Shown: positions 5,659 through 11,498 of the stretch, in pieces
Layout of the letters: every line of letters starts with the position of its first letter
Position numbering within the stretch: the stretch's first letter is position 1
DNA from: Chloroflexota bacterium
Lineage (GTDB): Bacteria > Chloroflexota > Anaerolineae > Aggregatilineales > UBA2796
DNA: 11,498 bases
Assembly (NCBI GenBank): GCA_003695215.1
Contig: RFIM01000078.1
Span: forward strand, 1 to 11,498
Direction: 5' to 3'
Translations under genes and position numbers: made by a program
Notes under the pieces: model-generated
Told to the model about the DNA's origin: nothing
The model's database searches: none
Seen by the model: the letters and a program-made list of their open reading frames with translations, nothing else

Positions 5659-8025
5659 ATGAACCAAATCGCCAAAGAATACGACGAAGCGCAACAGCTC
5701 ACTGCGATCAGCTTGCGGCGCTACTTGGATACGACCGATCAGTTGACGCATCTATCCTTGCCTGAGCTGCAGTCGCTGGCCGATGAGATTGCGCGCATTG
5801 TGCCTGCTGGCAACGTGCCGACCATGATCAGCATCGGCTTGGCGAACCTGCGCGAGCGCGTTGTGCCCGTCCAGGAGACGCGCCGCAATCTCGCCTTGCT
5901 GATGCAAGGCATGCAAACTTTTGTAGACAAAGTCAAGTACAGCGCCATCTTCGGCGGCCCAGCCGCGATCTTGGCTGCCTACCACATGCTCTTACGGCTC
6001 ACAGGCAAAGACCCGATCAAATCTTTCCCTGAAGGCACGTGGCAATTCTACGTTGAGTTCGGCTTGCGCGAGGATACGGCCTGGCACGCCTGTGAGACAG
6101 TCGGTTTTCACCAAGCGCTGCAGCGCGAAGGCGCGCAGCTAGAGCCTGCCGATGAACTCGCGGCGTGGATTATGGCAGCCGCTTGGCTTCTGCAACATTA
6201 CTCTGAGCTGTTAGCCTGTGAGTGGACAGAACGCGTGCAGCTGCGCGTGCTTGGCGAAGCGCTTGGCGAGCCGCGCCTGGTCGATCAATGGCTGAAGATT
6301 CGCCCTTATAGCGCGCCAAGCGATGAAGATATCTTCATCGCCTACCGCCGCCAGCAACTAGAGCAGTTCTGTGCGCAAGCGCTGGAGCGCGCGCGGCGCG
6401 ATCAGCGGCGCGCCTATGAGCGCGCTTGGCAGGATCGCCGCGCCGTGGCCGAGCGCCAAGCAGCCCTACAAGCATACATCAACCAGATGGATATCCGTGC
6501 CGCGCTGACGCCGAGCGAGTATAACGATACGCGCACGCCCATTCCACCTAATCAGCTGCACATCGGCGTGATCGTGCGCAAGCGCTACTACCTGATTCCG
6601 CTGCGCAACGCCGCCGAACACGCCCGCGCCATAGCTGCTGAGCTATTGGCGCTTCGGCCGAGTCTGCCCGTCGCCACACTCGACCGCGCGCTGCGCACGG
6701 CGCGCCGCCGCGAGCAGCCTGCCCTGCGCCGTGCCCTGCCTGAGTCGGCTCGGCAAGCCCTAGAGCAGCTGCGCACAGCGCCAATTCTGATCAACTGGGA
6801 CATGGCGAACGCTGACGATCGCCTGACCGACATCCGCAGCGGTCAGCGCGGCATTGGCGACCACGCGCTGACCATTTTCCGCACAGCGCGCAGCAATGTC
6901 TTCGATCTCTCGCATATTTTCTTCGATGCGGCCAACGGCATGGCCACAGCTGAGATTTTGACAGGGCAAGCTGCGCGTTTTGTGCGCCTGCTGGCCGCAC
7001 AACGCCTGAGCCAAACGCCAGCGCAAGGCACCGCTTACTTAGCGCTCAACCTCGAGGCGCCCAGCACGCTCACGCCTGCCAAACTGAAGAAAATTCAATG
7101 CTCGCCTGAGGTTAGCGCCGAAAATCGCACTGTGCGCCTTGAGCTGATCCAAGATGTGCGCCGCAGCCTGCTCAAACGCTCAGATAAGCTGCGCCTGACC
7201 GTCAACGATTTGCTCTTGCTCTATCGCACAGTCTTCAATCCACTCTACAAGCCCGACCGCGCTATCCTAGACGCCATCATCGCCCTGAGCCAGCAACGCG
7301 ATAAAGCCGTTCAAGCAGCTGTGCAGCTCGTGACCAAAACGCTGGACAGCCTGCGCCAAAGCAACCCTGCCTTGCTCATCCCAATTGACGCCACAGCCAT
7401 CAGCCCGCACGAGCGCATCTTCCCGACCACTTTCCGCAACCCGATGCCCAATATCTATGAGAAACATCGTCAGACCTACCAGGCGTTCCGCATGCTGGAA
7501 CAAGGCGCCTTGGGCGTCAAGGCCAGCGAAGCGCAAGCCATGCGCCTGGAGTATCTGGGCATGCTTCAAAAGTTCGGCGAGGTGCTGCTCGCCTACAAGG
7601 ACGTGACTATGCGCGGCGAGAGCTTGAGCACAAGCACCATCCGCCTGCTGGGCGGCTTGCCGCCTGCCGTCCAGCGCCTGCTGGATAGCTTGCCCAGCCA
7701 CTTCGACATGCTCAACGACACGATCAAAGGGCAGGAAGTTTTCAGCAATGTTGGGCAAGTGGCGGCGACGTCTTCCTTGCGGCGCTTCAACACTGCTAAG
7801 GACGATAATGAGAAGAAAATGCTGGCATGGGGCATCATGACCGACGCGACGGGCGTGCTGCATCTCTCGCTGCGCGATTTTCGCCCGCATGTCGCTGCCC
7901 TGATCGGCATTGGCGAGCGCGACCTAGCACAAGCAATGGCGCAGGACTATCTGGATAAGTTTGCGCAAGGCTTCAATGCCTTCATGGAAGAGCTGCTCTA
8001 CATCGCGCGGGCACGCGGGCGCTAA
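5659..8025 (+). CDS. Protein of unknown function, 788 residues; possible divergent HxxxD acyltransferase-like fold
   Basis: I do not recognise this family. The protein is soluble, with no signal peptide or clear membrane span. Residues 1-230 are mostly helical and include FGLREDTAWHACETVGF (134-150). A highly charged helix follows (about 232-273, rich in Arg, Gln and Glu), then a larger mixed domain. Short motifs in the order seen in CoA-dependent acyltransferases can be picked out: a strand HIGVIVRKRYYLIPL (301-315), LINWD ending at Asp381, GDHALTIF from 400, SHIFFDAANG with H419-xxx-D423, TVND at 514-517, FSNVGQV at 695-701, and a late strand pair around AWGIMTDATGVLHLSL (723-738). This reading is by eye and is inference only. 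The ATG at 5659 is chosen because the TATAAT box at 5612 puts transcription near 5624 and GGAA (5652-5655) precedes it. A TTG at 5629 would be almost leaderless. The gene is monocistronic by position, flanked by two promoter-bearing gaps. That it is a real gene is near certain; its function is unknown. Confidence 0.9.
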   Translation: MNQIAKEYDEAQQLTAISLRRYLDTTDQLTHLSLPELQSLADEIARIVPAGNVPTMISIGLANLRERVVPVQETRRNLALLMQGMQTFVDKVKYSAIFGGPAAILAAYHMLLRLTGKDPIKSFPEGTWQFYVEFGLREDTAWHACETVGFHQALQREGAQLEPADELAAWIMAAAWLLQHYSELLACEWTERVQLRVLGEALGEPRLVDQWLKIRPYSAPSDEDIFIAYRRQQLEQFCAQALERARRDQRRAYERAWQDRRAVAERQAALQAYINQMDIRAALTPSEYNDTRTPIPPNQLHIGVIVRKRYYLIPLRNAAEHARAIAAELLALRPSLPVATLDRALRTARRREQPALRRALPESARQALEQLRTAPILINWDMANADDRLTDIRSGQRGIGDHALTIFRTARSNVFDLSHIFFDAANGMATAEILTGQAARFVRLLAAQRLSQTPAQGTAYLALNLEAPSTLTPAKLKKIQCSPEVSAENRTVRLELIQDVRRSLLKRSDKLRLTVNDLLLLYRTVFNPLYKPDRAILDAIIALSQQRDKAVQAAVQLVTKTLDSLRQSNPALLIPIDATAISPHERIFPTTFRNPMPNIYEKHRQTYQAFRMLEQGALGVKASEAQAMRLEYLGMLQKFGEVLLAYKDVTMRGESLSTSTIRLLGGLPPAVQRLLDSLPSHFDMLNDTIKGQEVFSNVGQVAATSSLRRFNTAKDDNEKKMLAWGIMTDATGVLHLSLRDFRPHVAALIGIGERDLAQAMAQDYLDKFAQGFNAFMEELLYIARARGR

Positions 8026-8049
8026 TGAGCAGCGATTCCTCTCCCTGCG

Positions 8050-8079
8050 TTGCTATGCCTATGAGAAAAATGTTATAAT
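8050..8079 (+). promoter_or_regulatory. Extended -10 promoter upstream of the histidine kinase
   Basis: The extended -10 element TGTTATAAT occupies 8071-8079, with TATAAT at 8074-8079. A -35 candidate TTGCTA lies at 8050-8055 with an 18-base spacer. Transcription would start near 8086, giving a leader of about 62 bases. An AGGGAAG ribosome site at 8129-8135 precedes the ATG at 8148, with a rather long 12-base gap. I see no hairpin or riboswitch-like fold in the leader. Confidence 0.75.
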
Positions 8080-8147
8080 GCGCACAGACTCAATCTGTTC
8101 CGTGCAGGTATCTCAGCTCAAGTCAACTAGGGAAGTGCTGCGCAACC

Positions 8148-9752
8148 ATGAGTGAAGTTGCACCTTCAAGCCAATCGGTAGAGGAGCTGCGCGAGCAACT
8201 CAGGCAGTATGCAGGCGAGCAGGCGCTGCTCCTGGAGATCACGCGGCGCATCGCCAAAGGCGGCGCGCTAGAGACCGTGCTTACAGACATTGCTCAGCTC
8301 GCGCAGCGCGGCTTGCGCGCCAAATGCTTGCGCTTTGTGGTCACAAGTGGCGCCTCATTGCAAGTCTACTATGCTGAAGGCAGCAATGGCGAGTTTGCGG
8401 CTTGGGATGCGCCCTTATTGGCAATCGCGCAACAAGCGCCTTTTGAGCTATCGCCTGAAGCCGCCTTGCCACAGCCGCTGAGCGCGCTGCGCGGGCTCTT
8501 CGGCGCTGTGGCAGCCTTGCCGCTCATCGCGCGTGAGGCACCGCTAGGCATTTTATGGGTTGCCTACCGCGAGGCGCACGCTTTCGGCGAGTGGGAGCGC
8601 AACTTCTTGCAGCTTTTGGCGGCACAAGCAGCCATTGCCATTGCCAATGCTCAGGCTTTCGAAGCGGCGCGCAAAGGGCGTGAACAACTCGCGGCCATTC
8701 TCACCAGCAGCGTCGATCCGATCCTCGTGGTGGATACGCACGAGCAGATCCTGGTCTTCAATCCTGCAGCTGAGCGCGTCTTTGGCATCAGCGCCGAGCG
8801 CGTCATCGGCAACCAGCTCTCTGCCTTCGCTAGCATGACCGAAGCTGCAGAACTCGTCGCTTTGTTGCGCGGCGAAGTGAGCAGCGCCGAAGGCATGGAA
8901 TGGCAGAATGCCAGCGGCTTGACCTTCGCGCCGCGCCTCTCTGAGATGCACAACGAGCATGGCCAACGGACAGGCAGCGTGCTGATGCTGCGCGATATCA
9001 CGCGCTACAAAAACCTGCGCGATAATCAAGCTGATTTCACCAGCACAGTCTCGCATGATTTGCGCTTGCCGCTGACCTACATGAAAGGCTATGTGGATAT
9101 GATGCCTATGGTCGGCGAGTTCAACGAGCGGCAGCGGCACTTTGCCGAGAAAATTCAAAGTGGCATCGCGCAGATGAGCGACCTGGTCGAGAAAATTCTG
9201 GATGCTAGCCGCCTCGACCCTGAAGGCAACTACCGCCTGCATCGCGAGCCGTGCGATATCTTGAAAATGGTCAGCGATGTGGTAGCGACACATGCCGCCG
9301 CCGCTGAGAAGAACAATCAGACGCTGACAGCCGAGACAGCGCCGAACATCCCGATCCTACACCTTGACGACATGATGATGCGCCGCGCGCTGAACAATCT
9401 GACCGATAACGCCATCAAGTACACACCACAAAACGGCACGATCACTGTGCGCGCTGAAGTGCGCGATGACATGCTCCTGCTCAGCGTGCGCGATACAGGC
9501 CGTGGCATCAGCGAGGAAGATCAGCGCACGCTCTTCACGCGCTTCCGCCGCATTCGCAACAAAGATAACATCCGCGTGCGTGGCAACGGCCTGGGCTTGT
9601 ATATCGTCAAGCGCGTGGCTGAGCTGCACGGCGGCGATGCTTGGGTCGAGAGCGCCGTCGGGCAAGGCAGCACCTTCTACATCAAAATTCCGATGTCGGG
9701 CGAGAATCTGATCGGCAGTGGGCGCCTGCAAGAGAGTGCGCAAAGTGATTAG
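8148..9752 (+). CDS. Soluble GAF-PAS sensor histidine kinase
   Basis: Cytosolic two-component sensor kinase of 534 residues with all kinase boxes intact. A short N-terminal coiled coil (EELREQLRQYAGEQALLLEI) leads into a GAF domain at about 20-172, then a PAS domain at about 179-290 (DPILVVDTHEQILVFNPAAE). The dimerisation and phosphoacceptor domain has the H-box SHDLRLPL with His303. The ATPase domain has the N-box NNLTDNAIKYTP (Asn421), the G1 box DTGRGIS (from Asp449), the F-box LFTRFRRI and the G2 box GNGLGL (479-484). There is no membrane helix or signal peptide, so the signal is presumably internal: a small ligand, redox state or a protein partner. No response regulator lies next to it in the window. 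Its own promoter lies just upstream, and its stop overlaps the start of the downstream nuclease gene. The family call is very secure; the signal and partner are unknown. Confidence 0.97.
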   Translation: MSEVAPSSQSVEELREQLRQYAGEQALLLEITRRIAKGGALETVLTDIAQLAQRGLRAKCLRFVVTSGASLQVYYAEGSNGEFAAWDAPLLAIAQQAPFELSPEAALPQPLSALRGLFGAVAALPLIAREAPLGILWVAYREAHAFGEWERNFLQLLAAQAAIAIANAQAFEAARKGREQLAAILTSSVDPILVVDTHEQILVFNPAAERVFGISAERVIGNQLSAFASMTEAAELVALLRGEVSSAEGMEWQNASGLTFAPRLSEMHNEHGQRTGSVLMLRDITRYKNLRDNQADFTSTVSHDLRLPLTYMKGYVDMMPMVGEFNERQRHFAEKIQSGIAQMSDLVEKILDASRLDPEGNYRLHREPCDILKMVSDVVATHAAAAEKNNQTLTAETAPNIPILHLDDMMMRRALNNLTDNAIKYTPQNGTITVRAEVRDDMLLLSVRDTGRGISEEDQRTLFTRFRRIRNKDNIRVRGNGLGLYIVKRVAELHGGDAWVESAVGQGSTFYIKIPMSGENLIGSGRLQESAQSD

Positions 9753-10578
9753 CTTCCCGCCTGGATTCACCTTCACGCAATCCTGCCTGCAAGATTTTGC
9801 CGTCTGCCCGCGCCGCTTCCAACTGCGCTATCTGCTGGCACAAAGTTATCCTGCGCCGCTCGCCAAGCCGCTTGCAGCTGTTGACCGCTCAACTGAGCGC
9901 GGCGAGCGTTTTCATGCCCTGATGGAGCGCTATTGGCGCGGCGCCGCGCTGCCCGAGCGCGTCGATCCGCTCATCGCAGATTTGTGGCAAACCTTCCTCC
10001 AGAATCCGCCGCCCGACGTGCCGCAGACTTTTCGCCGCACTGAATTCAGCGTCAGCGTGAAGCCCGCTTGGGCTAACGGCGCACGCCTGGCCGCCAAATA
10101 CGACCTTTTGGCTTACGATCCTGATGGCGAAGCGCTCATCATAGACTGGAAGACTGGTCGTCGTCCGAAGCGGGCCTTTCTGGAGCGGCACCTGCAGACC
10201 GTGCTGTATCCGCTGCTGCTGGTTGAAGCGGCGCCGCGCCTGCTTGGCATAGCCCTGCCGCCTGAGCGCGTGCGCTTGCTGTACTGGTTCGGCGAGGACG
10301 ACGGCGCCACAGAAGAGTTTATCTACAGCAGAGCGCGCTACCACGCCGATCAGGCTTATATCAGCGCTTTGCTGGCGCGCCTGAACGCGCTTGAAGTTGC
10401 TGAATTCCCGCTGACGGACGAGCGGCGGCACTGCCAGCATTGTGAGTATCGCTCGCTGTGCGAGCGTGGCGAGAGCGCCGGCACCTTTGAGACATACGAT
10501 GCCGACTCCTTCCCTGATCTCGAAGAATTGCGCCAGGTGATCGCTGAAGCAGCGGCTTCAGATGATTTCGTGTTGTGA
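9745..10578 (+). CDS. Stand-alone PD-(D/E)XK (RecB/Cas4/AddB-type) nuclease with Fe-S cysteines
   Basis: Predicted metal-dependent DNA nuclease of 277 residues. The entry motif FTQSCLQDFAVCPRRFQLRY is typical of the RecB-nuclease group. Catalytic residues are visible: Asp120 in AKYDLL, then Asp134-Trp-Lys136 in IIDWKTG, followed by Gln151-xxx-Tyr155. Four cysteines match the Fe-S arrangement of AddB and Cas4: Cys21 in CPRRF near the N-terminus, and Cys230-x2-Cys233-x5-Cys239 at the C-terminus. There is no helicase domain, and no cas1, cas2 or addA neighbour. The GTG at 9745 is chosen because AAGAGAG (9730-9736) sits 8 bases upstream and the protein then begins at the conserved domain edge. 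GTG codons at 9736 and 9718 in the same frame are alternatives. The 8-base overlap with the histidine kinase stop suggests coupled translation. Likely roles are DNA repair or end processing; the sequence does not say which. Confidence 0.9.
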   Translation: MISFPPGFTFTQSCLQDFAVCPRRFQLRYLLAQSYPAPLAKPLAAVDRSTERGERFHALMERYWRGAALPERVDPLIADLWQTFLQNPPPDVPQTFRRTEFSVSVKPAWANGARLAAKYDLLAYDPDGEALIIDWKTGRRPKRAFLERHLQTVLYPLLLVEAAPRLLGIALPPERVRLLYWFGEDDGATEEFIYSRARYHADQAYISALLARLNALEVAEFPLTDERRHCQHCEYRSLCERGESAGTFETYDADSFPDLEELRQVIAEAAASDDFVL

Positions 10579-11498
10579 TCAGGCCTTGCCGATCACTTTG
10601 GCAATCGGTGGATATTCAGCGCGCAGCATGTCAAGGAAGGCGCGGCCAATCGGCGTGAAGTGCGCGCTTTGATCCCAGATCAATTTCAGCGTGCGCCGCA
10701 ATGGATTGCCCTGAATGCTCAGCGCGTGCAGCGTGCCTTGCGCGATCTCATTTTGGACTACGTAGTGCGGCAAAATCGTGATGCATGTGCCTGCAGCCAC
10801 AGCGCGCTTGGTCGACTCGATGTTATCGAATTCGGCGCTGATGCGCGGCTCGATGCCGTGCGCGCGCAAGGTCTGTTCCAGCCATATGCGCGATTGGCTA
10901 TTGGGCGGGCGCACGATGAACGGCTGATCGGCGAGCGCCTGCAGCGGCACTTCGTCCAGATGCCACCAGGCATGCTTGGTGCCGACGATCACCATTTGCG
11001 GCACTTCCTGCAATATGCAGATGCCCAAACGCGGATGGTGATGATTATCTAGCTCGCCTTCCACAAAGCCGAGCTCAAGGCGCTGCGCGAGGATATCGCT
11101 GACCACTTGTGCCGTCACGCCTGTTTGCAGCGCGACCGTGAATTGCACATAGCGGCTGCGGAAACGCCCAATCCAGTCAGGCGCGAGATAGATGCCAACG
11201 CCCGGCGTTGCGCCGATGCTCAGGCGGCCTTCAGGTAGATTCTCTAAGTTAGTCAGCGCGTTTTCTGCCTCTGCCACGAGGGCAAAGATGCGCTGCGCGT
11301 AGCTTTGGAGCAGCTCGCCGTGGGCTGTGAGCGTCACGCCGCGCCAGCCGCGCTCAAAGAGCTGCCTGCCCAGCGCCGTCTCTAGGTCTTTGATATGCTG
11401 GCTGATGGCTGACTGTGTGATGTAGAGCCGTTCGGCAGCGGCGCGGAAACTGCCTTCCCGCACTACTGCCATGAAAATGCGGAGTTTATAGAGATCGA
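10579..11498 (-). CDS. LysR-type transcriptional regulator, 5' end beyond the window
   Basis: LysR-family DNA-binding regulator; about 305 residues are in the window. The winged helix-turn-helix reads AAERLYITQSAISQHIKDLE, followed by the linker helix and a two-lobed effector-binding domain. That domain opens with RLSIGATPGVGIYLAPDWIG and contains the strand LELGFVEGEL, which resembles the CysL/CbbR branch of the family (inference). An ATG at 11472 looks like a start, but the frame stays open to the edge and the upstream codons read DLYKLRIF, which is standard LysR N-terminal sequence. The real start is therefore to the right of 11498. The next codon in that frame ends in TC and cannot be ATG. 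The gene is convergent with the nuclease, and the two stop codons are directly adjacent (10576-10578 and 10579-10581). Its promoter, operator and probable divergent target lie outside the window. Confidence 0.95.
   Translation of the reverse strand, partial: DLYKLRIFMAVVREGSFRAAAERLYITQSAISQHIKDLETALGRQLFERGWRGVTLTAHGELLQSYAQRIFALVAEAENALTNLENLPEGRLSIGATPGVGIYLAPDWIGRFRSRYVQFTVALQTGVTAQVVSDILAQRLELGFVEGELDNHHHPRLGICILQEVPQMVIVGTKHAWWHLDEVPLQALADQPFIVRPPNSQSRIWLEQTLRAHGIEPRISAEFDNIESTKRAVAAGTCITILPHYVVQNEIAQGTLHALSIQGNPLRRTLKLIWDQSAHFTPIGRAFLDMLRAEYPPIAKVIGKA

Noticed and set aside
7267..7890. Antisense open frame of 207 residues over the orphan gene
   Set aside because: It is composed of His/Gln/Ala-rich reverse readings of GC-rich codons, with no domain or ribosome site. 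The sense frame has consistent protein-like content.
8553..9293. Antisense open frame of 246 residues over the histidine kinase
   Set aside because: The sense frame encodes an intact kinase; the antisense reading is a codon-bias shadow.
9745..10578. The nuclease as part of a CRISPR-Cas or phage-defence locus
   Set aside because: No cas1, cas2, effector, repeat array, helicase or mobile-element gene is present in the window; the neighbours are a housekeeping-type kinase and a LysR regulator.
10586..10608. Hairpin after the nuclease gene as a terminator
   Set aside because: There are only two competing 5-base stems (TTGCC/GGCAA and CCGAT/ATCGG) with no T tract, and they lie inside the LysR coding sequence.

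Overview
The window is a gene-dense stretch of a GC-rich bacterial chromosome. It carries six protein genes, two short promoter-bearing gaps, no RNA genes, no insertion sequences and no CRISPR array. The genes have ordinary cellular functions. Three traits fit a Chloroflexota-like bacterium: a very long FtsK with a large disordered linker, a lipoprotein-like M1 metallopeptidase with a low-complexity linker after its signal peptide, and a soluble GAF-PAS histidine kinase. This assignment is a tentative inference from protein style; there is no marker gene to confirm it.

Layout. Bases 2-4009 are the 3' part of an FtsK/SpoIIIE DNA translocase gene whose start lies to the left of the window. Its reading frame is open from the first complete codon, and two families of in-frame tandem repeats (96 bp and 123 bp) lie on either side of the membrane domain. 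A predicted exported M1-type metallopeptidase (3993-5585) overlaps the ftsK stop by 17 bases. A 73-base gap with a consensus TATAAT box precedes a 788-residue protein that I do not recognise as a family (5659-8025). By eye it has faint hallmarks of the HxxxD CoA-dependent acyltransferase fold. A second gap (8026-8147) holds an extended -10 promoter for a soluble histidine kinase (8148-9752). The kinase overlaps by 8 bases a small stand-alone PD-(D/E)XK nuclease of the Cas4/AddB type with an apparent four-cysteine Fe-S site (9745-10578). A LysR-type regulator follows on the minus strand (10579-11498). Its stop codon abuts the nuclease stop with no base between, and its 5' end runs off the right edge.

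How the genes relate. All genes except the LysR regulator run on the + strand and form three likely transcription units: ftsK with the peptidase, the orphan 788-residue protein alone, and the kinase with the nuclease. No response regulator lies next to the kinase, and the LysR target is probably outside the window. No stretch longer than 300 bases lacks a gene. The items most worth a second look are the orphan protein, the repeat-bearing FtsK and the kinase-nuclease pairing.
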